Positions 38,301 to 50,200 of a stretch of DNA of 64,000 nucleotides are shown piece after piece. The stretch comes from Baylisascaris procyonis (Eukaryota; Nematoda; Chromadorea; Rhabditida; Ascarididae). The stretch is taken from assembly GCA_037389465.1 (NCBI GenBank), contig JAZARR010000078.1:3224001-3288000 (forward strand), read 5' to 3'. The notes below the pieces were generated by a model, which was not told the origin of the DNA, ran no database searches, and saw only the letters and a list, made by a program, of their open reading frames with translations. The position numbers and the translations under genes were made by a program. The number at the start of each line of letters is the position of its first letter. Positions within the stretch are counted from its first letter, which is position 1.

Positions 38301-40830
38301 ATGTTACGTAAAACGTTGTGCGCGTAGTTATTCTCTTCGTTGATTGAGTTGATAGGGGCTTTGCACTGAATGGAACTTGATTGGTTCTTATCCTGATTTT
38401 TTTTGAAATGCGTTTATGTTTATGTCAGACTAAATGCATTTGCAGAATCCAACATTCCAGTAGCGGACGTTTCGTTGAACTCATCAAAAGGCAGCAGTTT
38501 GGATCAAGGATTGGGACTGAACGTGGGAACAAGCTTTTCGGACGAGGAATTGGACACCGAAAGGTGCAATTATTGCAATGGTCTTTTGCGACTGAAACGA
38601 TGCGACAACCATCCACAGTACTGCTCGAAGAAATGCCGGAAATTGTGGAAGAAGAACGCAGCAGTTGCGGAAGAACAGGGTTTGTTTTTCGAATTTGCTT
38701 TTGCATAGTAATACCATAAACTGCAAATCGAACCATTGATGACGGATGCATAAATAATCACAATTCACGCTGTATTGATCGTTTTATTTAAAAAAAAAAT
38801 TCAACAAACTTTTTGCAAGCAGCAATTTACAGGTTTTCAGTGAAGTTGTTATCTTGGGATCGGAAGAAAGGCTGAGTTGAGATGTTATGCATAAGCGGCC
38901 ATGGGAAAGTTTTCATGAGTCAGTTAGTTGTTGTTCCATTTCAGATGTTTTGGGACACGTACGAGCGAACGTTCTCATGTCTTACTGCTTGAATGTTTCA
39001 ATTGAATGTGATCGTTACAGAGTTTTCCGCGCACAGAGAGGAAAACATAAAATCACAGTAAAAGGGGAAGCAGGAAGGAAAGGGGAAGGTCAAAGAAAAC
39101 TGGCCTTGTGGCTTGTTCTCTACAAGATTCTAGTCGAAAAGATAGCAGGCTTTTGGGAAACAAACTATTTTAATTAATTAACTAACTAAGACACTGTTTT
39201 TACTTCTTAGTGAAGAGTTGCAATTATTTTAAACAGTTTGCTGAAGATTTAAAAATCGTCACCGTTACTGCGTCTAACACAACGGTGCATCCGTGAAACT
39301 GGCTCACTGGAGTTGCCAAAAAGAATCTCTACAAAGAAAGCCGTTGAATTTTAAATGCTTGTTTTCCAAACCAGCATTGATAAGCTGTTGTTCACCTAAG
39401 GCTTGGCACGTTTTTTCGTTGTTGTATGAACGTTATAGCTTAATTTGCTAGCGTTTAATACAACTAGTGCGGAATTTGCTTTTTGGTTTACCGATTTGCT
39501 TCTTTATGCAAATTCATAAGTATTTCAAGGAGCGAAACCGCTAAATGGATCGCCACGTCAGCCAAACTCTGGATTGACCACGGCCAGTTCATCGCCTTCG
39601 AAAGATCTACCGAGTATGCCGACCGCAGGGCTGCAAAGAAGCCTAAGCACTCCAAACACGTTTCCTTCAACACCACTTGGTAACGAGCTCACGATGATTT
39701 GCGAACATCTTTTTTTGTATTTATCGTTACCTTATTGATCTATGGAAACAAGTGCAGTATTTTTGCCCCATTTTATAATAAGAGCATTTCGAAACTAGGC
39801 GTTTATTTCGACACTTCAGCTTTATGGTTTTGCGCAGTGGGGGTGACGGTTTTTTATTAGTTTCTTACTCGTTTATATGAATTAGTTCCGAAGCAGACTG
39901 ACTAATTGTACCTAGGCGAGGTAGATGGTATATTCCCGTCTTGTTGCGCGTTACTCCAGTTCACATGTGTAATAAACGCACCTCTTGCAAATAGTGATGA
40001 AGCTATTCAAAATTCCTTTATTGCATACGTCGATTTAGAATACAGGAGGCATACTTTATCCATATAGTCGATTATTGTGAATGTTGACAAATGCGCTAAG
40101 TTAACGAAAAGTTTCTTCTTCAGTTGTATCGAGTGGCGCAGAAGTACAACAGCGTTCACCACCGACGTTAACGCTCAAAATGGTATCACCGCAACAAGCT
40201 GAAATAGTTAAATCGCCTCGGGCCTCAGTCGAAACCGTGCCTTCAGCTTCTGTTTCTGCTCCATACCAACACAGCGTACCGACAGTTGAAACGGTCGTGC
40301 CATCTTTAGAAAAACCACCTCTGGATTTCCTCCAGAAACCGGCTAGAACCTGGACGGTACAATTTTCTACTTTATTACGAATTTAGATTCATATATCTTA
40401 TCGATCTTGCCATGAATGTGCAAAGATAAGCTACCACCTCCATTCTTAGTCCATCTTCGTTTTTTTGAAAATACTTCATTTTTTGAAGAACTTTGGAAGT
40501 CCATCATATAATTGAGTCGTTTTATAATAAATTTTCTCTTACTTTATTTTTTTTTTCAGTAGTTGAAAGTATATCCTGCACATACATATATCCTGTATAT
40601 AAAATTGTTTACAGTGTGATGAAGTGGCAAAATGGGTCGCGTCGGTAACCGGCTCTGAGGATTGTGGAGGTACCTTCCGAAATCAGGATATCGACGGTCA
40701 GTCGTTGTTGTTGCTGGCCGAGAATCCGCATCACAACTTGGGTACTTTGCTGGGACTCAAGTTGGGACCAGTGGTGAAAATTCAAAATGCTCTCAGGGAG
40801 TTGGCGGCCAAAAGTATAAATGCCGTTTGA
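26342..40830 (+). CDS. Polyhomeotic homologue, PRC1 Polycomb protein (HD1, FCS zinc finger, SAM)
   Basis: Probable nuclear Polycomb-repressive subunit. Exons: 26342-26513, 27515-27716, 28088-28169, 28525-28623, 29345-29482, 30497-30617, 31159-31335, 31949-32032, 32457-32708, 33146-33316, 34056-34334, 34593-34694, 35139-35257, 35533-35644, 36162-36273, 36972-37050, 37596(?)-37854, 38446-38679, 39530-39679, 40124-40356, 40615-40830; about 1,130 residues. Every junction closes in phase except that the acceptor of the exon ending 37854 is weak. The N-terminal half is Gln/His/Pro/Ser-rich (poly-Q near 30505, His-rich at 29345-29482 and 32500-32600), as in fly Ph. HD1 is IIHLIEGFEIEESDEPF. The FCS finger is CNYCNGLL...YCSKKCRK. 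The C-terminal SAM domain includes DIDGQSLLLL and LKLGPVVKI. Basic Lys-rich stretches (NLS-like) lie in exons 2, 16 and 17. C. elegans has only the diverged SAM protein SOP-2 in this role. Confidence 0.88.
35139..35644 (+). other. Exons encoding the polyhomeotic HD1 motif
   Basis: Two exons (35139-35257 and 35533-35644) join in phase 0 to make IIHLIEGFEIEESDEPF. This corresponds to the conserved block in vertebrate PHC proteins that reads THVIEGFVIQEGAEPF. The motif separates true polyhomeotic proteins from other FCS/SAM chromatin proteins such as MBT-repeat proteins. Confidence 0.8.
35760..36032 (+). other. Unplaced coding-like exon inside a polyhomeotic intron, weakly MBD-like
   Basis: Between exons ending 35644 and starting 36162 lies a GC-richer segment bounded by a strong acceptor (GCTTTACAG) and donor (GTAGCCAG|GTAAAG). 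It is exactly 273 bases, and one frame is open throughout. That frame reads LPGWVSRSPLFRGRRQNGKK then FFYSP, a spacing reminiscent of methyl-CpG-binding-type domains (GW...R...G...YYSP). Its entry and exit phases do not match the flanking exons unless another acceptor is used (TTTAG ending about 35776, which restores entry) together with a different donor; unspliced, the frame ends at a TAA at 36034-36036. It may be an alternative cassette, an alternative end, or chance. Confidence 0.35.
38446..38679 (+). other. Exon encoding the FCS-type zinc finger
   Basis: The four zinc ligands are in ERCNYCNGLL and HPQYCSKKCRKLW, the C-x2-C...C-x3-C pattern of FCS fingers that bind RNA in PHC-type proteins. 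The signature Phe-Cys-Ser is Tyr-Cys-Ser here. Confidence 0.8.
40615..40830 (+). other. Last exon encoding the SAM domain
   Basis: With the preceding exon's RTWT it gives a full SAM domain: EVAKWVASVTG, FRNQDIDGQSLLLL, LGLKLGPVVKIQNAL. The vertebrate PHC equivalent is EIDGQALLLL and IKLGPALKI. SAM domains of this class polymerise head-to-tail. The stop is 11 codons after the core. Confidence 0.85.
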
Positions 40831-43800
40831 AAATATTTGACTGTTTTTACTTACTATACCCCGCTCTCAAAGAGTGTGGATGTCTATCAATTTTGCAGTA
40901 TTAGTCCTCATGGCTAGCCAAGAGCATCCTTGTGTCTTGTAGAATTTACTGCCAAATGTGACTCACGTATCGGCAGTTTGCTATTATCATTGGCGTACTT
41001 TCTCTCACATTTAAATTGACTAGAACAATAAGGAAAACGTTTCGTTTTTGATGGTTCAGTATGGACCCATTCCCATTATGCTTTAAGCGTTGGAGGACTA
41101 ATATTGTGCTGTCATTTAGAACGGCTGTTGTGACTACAGTTAAAATGCATAACTTCCAAATTATTTATGCAATGATCTTTTTCTAAAAAATAATCTCATT
41201 TAAAATTGATGTTGCATACTCTTGTCAAACTGTTTTATATTTTGTTTATTGATTAATCGTGATGAATTTTATGGAATTTATAGAACTCTTTGAGAATAAT
41301 AAAACGAAATGCCGTATTTAAAATCGTTAAAATTGGAATATTTAACTTCACAAATGGTGAATAAAAAAACTATAGAGCAATTTTAGAGTGATATTTTCCC
41401 AATTCAAAGGGTAATTGAGAACATTTCCAAAGTTTCCTCCATATAATTCGGTCATGACAATGAACGTGAAACGTTTATTTTCTGTTTCATAGTTTATGTG
41501 ACTATCAACATAAAATGCTGATAGCTTATGTTTATCTTCCCTCCGCCCGTCCCCTCTTCCTTCACTTTTTTCCCTCTCTTCCCCACTTGTACCCTTTTAC
41601 TTTAATTTGCTTGATTTTTACCACTATTTTCTCAACGTAATTCAACTGTATCTATTAGGAGATGTTTGCGGTCATTACATATATGTTGACTTAGTTAAGG
41701 TTTTTTTTTTATTTTCTTTTATTTTTTTACCTCCCAGTCTCACATATTCAAATCGATATGTTCAAGTTATTGAGTCGTTCTATTGTAATTTACCGCTTAT
41801 GAAAGTGTTCATTACTACGGCAAGCTGATTGCAGCTGCTATTGCTAAAAGTGCCGCATTCCTTTTTTTTAAGATTATTTCGAGTGTTCTTTTAGAGAAGG
41901 GGACATAAACTGCTCGTTATTTATGTCTATTATCATTTTCTTGTCCGATCTTTTTGCTTTATCGTTTCGTTAATAAATATCGCCGTTCGTTGTTAATATT
42001 ATCGAACAGATTTCGTATCTGGCGATAGTCCACTTTTGTACGCATGGCTTGGCAACATTTGTATATAAAGCGTTCAATTTTTTGACTATGTCCTCTCCCT
42101 CCCGCTGATTAGCCCTTCTCCTCCAGTTATGAGGACAACATGCGGTTAGATTTCTGAAATAGTACATAAGTTGCCGAAGAAAATCAGCTGAGAATGGAAG
42201 CATGAGAAAGTGAAACGCTGTCTAGGATATATTGGAAATCGAAGGCGGTGTCGTTTTTGTGCGGAAAGTAGAAGAACTTGTGTAATGCATATCTCTGCGT
42301 CAAAGTATGTCTCCACATGTTATATTCTTCACCATGAGAAGAAGTGTGCGAAAAATTTCGTTGCATGTCAAGGAATCCTCGGAATTTTGTGGCATTATAC
42401 TTAAGCTTGATTTGAGAGCTCAGAGGTGGAGTGTGTTTTTAAAGGTGCGACGCATCGCTAGCATCATATGCATGTTAGAAAATTTCACTTCCAAATGGAT
42501 TTTATGATCGGACGCATCATTTCGTGTTTTGAGAATTTTTTTCCAATACCGGCGCGACAATTTGAGGCGGTGGAATGGAATAGAACGTTGCATAAGCTAC
42601 TGAAAAATTGTGACGTTTTGCATTTTGATTGTTGTGTTGAGTTTGTTGAATCAATGAAGTTTAAAGTCGTTCTTTGTTGGCAGAGTTTTGCTGGTCGACT
42701 GTTTAATGATGACAGATTTGAAATGGATTCTGGGCCATTTCTCTTTAGCACACCGGCTGTGCACCAAGTCCTTGTAACCGCCGTTTGCATGCCAACGGTT
42801 ATTCCAATTTAGCACACTTGTTCTTCCTGGGAACTTAAGCGTAAGAGTACGACTAAGCGGTGAGGTAATAGAGGTATTATACGGTGTTGCGGTGACAAGC
42901 TAAAGCCTTTTCAAAGGTGCAGCAACAATATCGTGAAATACTTCGATCTACGAAGGGCTATTTGTTCTCAAAAGACTATAAACGCCGCCAATCCGACAAT
43001 GATGTAGTGGGTTTGCGATCTATCAATGCCGGTGAAAAGTGTTTAAAGTGGAATGTGAGATTTTAATGCACCAACATAGTGCTAAGAGATGATTGAAATT
43101 AAAATAATGACTGATAGTATTTAAAATGTTAAGTGTCACTTTTGTTCTGTATATACAATAGAACAATTTATTGCATTTTTGGTGTAATAAAATGCTTCAC
43201 ATAATAAATTGATATGTTTCATACCGTCATGTGATTCGAATATTTGCGATACGATAAGTTGACTGTACTGAATAAAGATTATTCGATGCCCCGTTTCTAC
43301 AACGCCGATTGATTCGACGAAGTATCTTACACTTTGAATCCTATGCTACTTGACGACGATTTGTTTCGAACTAACAAATGGGAAAGCGCGTCAGAGACAC
43401 CAGCACCGATATCCATCGACACTCCACGCACACACACCGGCACCCACTTTGTGCAATTTGACTCAAGAACTGAGAAGTCGGGAAGCAAACTCAGTAATAG
43501 TGCAGGATTTCGCTTAAGGAATCGGTCTAAAGAATGATTTGCAGTATGGATCGCTCAGTAAATTTGCATATAATACTTATATGATTTCATCTTTGTCTCA
43601 TTCAATTTTCTCGCTCAGTAGGTATCATTATTGAGTTTTTAAAGATTAGTGAAGATAAGCTGAGAAATCTGTAGCTAATGGAGTGAGCAGCGATGAGGAC
43701 ACAAGTTGACGTGTCACGCCCCAAAGCAATTATCTTTTCTGGATCAAATGAAAGACGACGCTGGCTATCGACGAGTGGAGCAACAATCAATCACACATAG

Positions 43801-45894
43801 ATCAAAGCTCACATCGGAAATGATATCTACATTTATCATTATACTAGTCCTCACATTTATCGTAATTTTACCATGATTGCACATCATTTTCTTCGATATA
43901 TTGCTGCTCAGCGATTCGTGTCGCTTAAAAGAAGATACTGATGACTGCAAGTTGCTGCTCCAACAATCACTCTCCTTTAGCAAAATGATAAATGATGACA
44001 ACATAGTTTACTTTGTATTTTATAGTAAATCCTTCTTTCGACGTACTTCGCCCATCACTGTTTACACGACGATCGTGAATTTGTGGATTTTTGTCTGCAC
44101 CATGTTATTTTCGATTACTTTGTATTCACACCGAGTGTTTACTTAATTCATTTATATTCACAGCTCGGCCATTTAGACGTATAAGCGTCGAGAAGTTGTC
44201 GTTCTTGCTTTATTTATTGTGCGTAATATAGTTGAAATTTTTCGAGAGCAATGCCATGGAGTTTACCTATCAATTGCGATAATAATTTGATTAAATCGTA
44301 TTAATTTATTGCTGATAAGATATTTGCAAATCGAAGAAGGAGTGGACGCTTACCAATTTTTTTATTTTATTTATTTATTCATTTATTTTTGCTTTATTTT
44401 AATTTAATTTTCCAAAAAACGTCAACGTTCATGAACGGAAACATTTTTTTTTCGCGTCATTTACGTTTATAGTGAGATCTATTGGCGCTTTGCTTACATT
44501 TACATTTACATATATAGTTTGCTTACATTTACATATATAAAGTGATTTGTTTTTAGTGAGATTTTTGGTTAACTCGTTCTCTTATTCCATTGGCGCTTTG
44601 CCGATATAAATACCACTAAGAACAAAAAGGAATGGCTGATTCTTAGGGCGCTCTTATCAACCGATGAATCATTTCGACACACTTCTACAAGCTTCTTTAA
44701 GACTTTTTGTTCGAATTGCATCGAAACTATACGCTTTCATCAATTCGCTTTCTCATTCGTTTATCCATACGTCATATTGACACAAATGAAGTTGTTGTTG
44801 TTTTTTTACGTTGGAAACGGCTAGATTTTCTTTGATTGCTCATCTGAAAGGAGATTTTGATAGATGTAATTAGTGAGAAGCATTTTTCCTTCTTCCTAAA
44901 ATTTTTTTAAAATGAAAAAAATCTAAGAAAGCTATCAAATTCACTTTTCTAACATTTTCCACTATTCACAATAGCCTTGTTGTAATGGTTCTTTATACTA
45001 GTAAGTAGACTTTTTCTATTGAAGAATGCGTTTCATATGACGATAGTGTTTGCAGCGAAACACTTGGCATATTATTATAGAACTTTTGAGCAGGAATTTG
45101 GATAGCTGCAATATCACGCTAAAATAATCATATATATATTTTAGTAAGGAGTGGAAAAATAAGAGTTAGGTAGGGGGGATTGGAAAGAAACAAGTTGTTG
45201 AGGAAAGCACCGTTCACTTGATTCCATGCGTCATTTAGCCGGAAGTTTTTGAAGTGATTTCATTTTCCATTCGTAAAGAAAGGTGAGTGCCGCTGCCTAA
45301 TGCATAGGTGAGTACTTTCAGGTGAGTTAATAAAACCATTATTTCAAACTTCTTTTATTCAAAGCGTTTTCGATTCTTGCATTGAAAAGTTTACATTGCG
45401 TTGTCGAAACATGAATGTCTAGAGAACTCGTATCATGTATAGTTAAATGGTGTCGAGTTAAGTGCTAAAAATATTTGAGGAATATGCGCCATAATTTTGT
45501 TTCTTGACTTTTGGCGCTTTACTCTCATTGAAACAACTGGGATTAAGATGTTAGACTAGGTACTGGTAGTTTGTTATAGTATAATATCGAATAAAAGCTG
45601 CGTAATTCACAAACTTTTCAAGGTTTTTAAGATATGTTGAAGAGTAAGGAGCATTAATGGTTAAATTTTTGTTCGACATTATGCAATGCGATGAATTATC
45701 AGGCTATTATTTGTGACATATTAAATATTACCACATTGCAGTGTACTTAAATGAATCCTATCGTTTTTAGACGGTAAGTAACGGCTAACATGTCACTGCG
45801 ATTAGGCATAATGCTTTCGTTACGCGAAATACAAGGCACTGTTTTCGATGACAATTGTCGAACTTTTTAAGCCGTAAACATTCATGACTCACTC
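40831..45894. other. Polyhomeotic 3' UTR and intergenic DNA
   Basis: A candidate AATAAA lies at 41298-41303. A C/T-rich tract is at 41538-41585. Open frames at 42468-42812 (114 codons) and 43334-43537 (67 codons, acidic MLLDDDLFRTN start and basic RLRNRSKE end) look somewhat protein-like but have no good splice acceptors or recognisable motifs. A short direct duplication of TTGCTTACATTTACATATATA-like sequence lies near 44490-44540. Confidence 0.45.
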
Positions 45895-46229
45895 ATGCTA
45901 TATAGATTAAAACGTATTTGCGCTATGAGTAGCATTGTCCAATCGTGTTCGGTTATTGGCGTTATTGAACTATGTAATTGCATGTTTTTGTCATGTGGGT
46001 TTTCTGCTGCGAGTAATCTCCTTTTCCTGCAACCAACAAACGTGCATATTTTCAATAATAGAGTAGTGCGTTTAGTCATCGTGCTCTTTGCTGTTGAGTT
46101 CGAGTGCTCTAAACTTCTTGCTCTTTCACTGATCGAATTGGCACTTGTCTTTGTAAGGATCAAAAAGTATCGGCCTTCTGAAATGTCCGTAACTAAGCGC
46201 TCCTCAAGGGTAGCAACTTTTACAGGGTG
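45895..46229 (+). CDS. Orphan hydrophobic exon, possibly a diverged 7TM receptor fragment
   Basis: A frame of 111 codons runs from an ATG at 45895 (another at 45925) to a strong donor (GGGTG|GTAAGTTTT). It encodes alternating hydrophobic segments, e.g. VIGVIELCNCMFLSCGF and VVRLVIVLFAVEF. Then comes a Cys followed by SLIELALVFVRIKKYRP and a basic loop ending in Trp, the order expected for TM3-loop-TM4 of a rhodopsin-like receptor. No matching further exons were found before the receptor gene at 47282. The opposite strand is also open, so this may be chance or a decayed receptor. Confidence 0.25.
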
Positions 46230-47281
46230 GTAAGTTTTCAATATTTTCGCAACTTTAAAGGACACCTAGGGAATTTTCACGTGTAATGTAAGCTAGAAAT
46301 TTGGTGGGTTGCATGAGATAGTTTATCGAATCGTTTGTGTTGTTAATTTGTTCAGTGTTCACCTATGAGATGCCTATATAGCTGAAAATTGAACCCCGCT
46401 TGGATGATGACACTGTATTCTTAGTTATTCTGAGTATTCACACTGTGACCTAATTTTTACATTCGTTCTTGAATTTAAAAAAAAAAAAAAAAATTGATTT
46501 CTACGTGCATTTTATAAAAGGAAATACCTATAACAATTTCTCATTTACATGAATTTCCGTGACTTTATTTCCAAGAAATTCAAGTTTGCTTGCAAAAATC
46601 CTCAGGGATTATATTTAGCCAAATTATTTAGGTATTTGTAAGGATTCGTCAGTCATTCTTTCGTTTGTGCAGTATTTTTTAGACTCAATTTCGTTGGTGC
46701 GGCTTATTTATTTAACGTATGAAGTGCTACAGCAACAGACGTTCCTGTCATATGCGTTAATGGATTCTTTAACAAAAGTTAAAGCATCATGAAGATAGGC
46801 ATTTCTAAGGCTGCAATAGTAGCATGAGGTACTTCAGCAATAAATGGTGTGATTTGCGCAAATTAAAGTTGGAGTTATTTCTGTATTCATTATTTTGTTA
46901 TTACTGACGAATTGCAGCAATCCTCAGAACTTTCCATCGTTTGAGGTCTACTAGTTTATAGATTCTCACCTACCTCAATGTTCCTTTCAACAAATTTTTA
47001 TCTACTTTTTTTTGCACTCACTCCTATCATCTTTTTGTCGTAGTTTTGCGCTCTTCTAGAATCCAAATTTACTTCATCTAAGTAGTTGTCATAAGGCCAC
47101 AATTTCAAGGGTAACAATTTTTTCTCCTCGCGTGGAAGGTTAATGATCAATTGTTCTGTATGCAATTGTTTGTGATTATTAAACTTACTTAGAAATTCGA
47201 ATCTACCAAAGTTTGAAACATTTTCTGAGAGATGAAATTCATTGTTTGCTCTGTGTGATGCAATTTAGGTTGTGTATAAGA

Positions 47282-50200
47282 ATGGATCCGCAGTTCCATA
47301 GTGTAAACACTTCAGGGCGCACTCCTAACAACTTCAAAAAGAAAAGCGTTTTTGCTTTATGGTGCGAATATTCGATGGAATCGATGGCAACTACTACGGC
47401 AAATATTTTCGCAAATTGCGGCAATGTGGTGCAAGTAAAGGACGAGAAGTATCTCCAGTGTGCAATTCCGGAAGGAGCCGATCCTTGTGTGATGCTAAAG
47501 GTTTGTTCAGCATTGTTTGTTTAATGAACCACTTCTCTCTGTGCTCACAAAAGACGACAGAGCAATGAAAAGTCACGCTATCAACGCGTCGCGATCCTCC
47601 AAAAGCACCCGTCCAAAGGACAATTTTTCAAGAAACCCCTGATTCTTGAATTCCCACAAACTTAGTTTCATTTGCAACTCATGCATAAGTACGCTATCGG
47701 GAATATTTCTGATCAGCTGAAAACAAAGTTTAATTGGAATGGGAGATTTAAAAGTTTAGTAAAGTTCAGTTACGAGAGTTGATATGTTAAAAGTTTCCAA
47801 AATCATTTATGAAAAAAGAAATCTGTAGCAATTTTAGAGATTCTCTAAATTGTTGAATCTATATGAAAGCGTAAAATGAAACGTAGAACGTTGGATCGAA
47901 AAATATCGAAATAGCAGTTGTTCACATGTTGAATAGTCGACATTAATTGAAATAATACTAATTTTAGGATCTTCACGAAGCGAAGAACTTAAGGAAATAT
48001 GTACTTGCTGTGATTCCATCTATAATTTCTTCAGCGGCTATTATTATTAATATCGCCTATGGCCTATTAATAATATATCTGTGGAGAAAAAAGAGGCTGA
48101 GGTAAGCAGTATACGACTTCAGAGGTACATTCCACAAGTAGAAAACCCGGCACACACCTTGTTGTTGAACGTTCGTGTTGCCATGCTATGAAATAAGGAA
48201 ACTGGTTCAGCAGATTCTTCGGTAGCAGCAATTTACTTTCACAAAAACTACGCCAAAGAAAATAAGCGGGGAAGCGCATGCCAAAACTGGCACGATATGT
48301 GCGTTTGTACGTCTCTTACCTGATAGAGCAGCTTTATAAGGCAAGAACGAATGATAAAATATGGGAAGAATGCTTTCATATTTTTACTGATGCGACCAAT
48401 TATGCGATTCGTCGGCAAACGATGCGTTTTCTTGTAGTAAAGTCGATGTAAAGTTGAAGTCCGATCGGCTTAAAAGTTTCAAGCAATTTCAAATGTCTGT
48501 AACTCCTTTCGGAGCTGATCGATTAAGGTGGATTTTGCGAAAGGAGGCCAATGTCGTACTTGTAATAACCGGAACAGTTTCAGGTACTATTTTTCATGAC
48601 AGACCACATGAAAGTGAAGTCTCATATTCGATGCAAGCACCGTCCACTGAACAAGAAATAAGTTGCAAGATCATGCATCGAGCGGGAATGAAAGTAAATT
48701 GTACAACATTGATGTGATCGTTTTGCTTAAAATGATCTGTTAATGCATCTCTGAATATCACTTCGAAGAACTTACAAACGGAAACGATCATATTAATTGA
48801 ACGGTTACCTTCTACTGAGGTCTTACTTGACCGACCAACTTCCATGAAGCTGAACCATTTTTTACATGCATGAGTTAGTAGGGAATGATGAAACGTATAT
48901 AAAATGATGCTTGAAATAATGTATATTCCTTGAACGTATATTTGTAGTTGGAAGCATCGCTATGTCTTTCTTCTAAGTCGTACTGTGAGTACGGTGATCG
49001 CACTAGCGCTCTTCTATACAATTCTTTTCGCATGGAAATTCGCCGGTTTTGAGTATACATCCGTGACGATATTCATTCTTGTTGCGTCGATAACGTTTCT
49101 TACATTTGCAGGTACGCTCCATTACGCTAGATTTTATGAAAAATCCCCTCAAACAATGAATACTGAAATGCTATAGCTGCTAGCTTGTGAATAACTTTTC
49201 TCTTATTACCTTTGCAAGACTGCAGCATATTTAGCTATTTGGGATGGGTTGAAAATTTTGACTGCATGCGCTTGAAATCTCATCAACTAGTTGATTTTGT
49301 TGAAATTCAACTCGGCGAAGAAGAAGGATTCAGCTCTGGAGCAATATTTTTCAGTTGGTAAAGGCTCATATTTGTAAAGTGAAATATTTTGAAAATCAGA
49401 TACCCTCTATGATATCTGCAAAACTGACATGATACAACTATATTCAAATTTAATAGAGCACCGTTCTTGCAGGAACTTATTTGGCGATGACATGGCTTCT
49501 CTATATGGCAGTTGTGCATCCGCTTAAATATCGTTATGTTGTTACAACTACCAGGTGTTGGGTAGCCGTTACTGCAATTTGGATAATCTCTATCGCATTC
49601 GCCGTGAGCTATTTCTTGCCTAAAGAAGATATTAGCCAGGTTCCGAGAATGTTAAAAAAGCACTCGAAAACTTCAGCGCCCCATTTTCTGTGATGGAAAT
49701 ACGCGTTCGATGGCTAGCTGAATTATTCCGTTAGAGTGCATCTGTAGCTAGCAGACAATATAGTAATAATTATTACTCAGTCATATTTACATGCGCTAGG
49801 GAGCGTGATAAGCTTTCAGCATATACATCGTGCCATTGAAAACAGCACAAAACAACGACAGAAAGAGAAAAAAAAAATCGAAATTTACTCCATCTGCAAT
49901 AGTTTTCATGATTACTGAAAGTTTTCATGGAAATTTTATTGCCGACAGCATAGAAAAAAGTATGACGTCACAGGAAAAGACCTAATTTCAGTGTAAATGT
50001 TGCAGCTATGCATTGGGCTTCTAGGAGCAACACTATTCTATCCGGATACGGCACCCGTTCGTTGTCCGTTTGCCAATTGTCAACGTCCATTTGCAGTTGT
50101 TGTGACATGTGTGATCGCTGCATTCTTCATCACGGTGATATCCTTTTACGTGATCATGTTATATCGCATGCACCAACACAGTTTGCATTGCAAACGTGAA

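Noticed and set aside
39483..39683. Plus-strand ORF beginning MVYRFASLC
   Set aside because: Wrong frame: the real exon 39530-39679 in another frame is Ser/Pro-rich and joins both neighbours in phase.
42468..42812. 114-codon ORF downstream of polyhomeotic, with a 101-codon ORF opposite
   Set aside because: Both strands are open, with no motif and no acceptor; not enough to call a gene.
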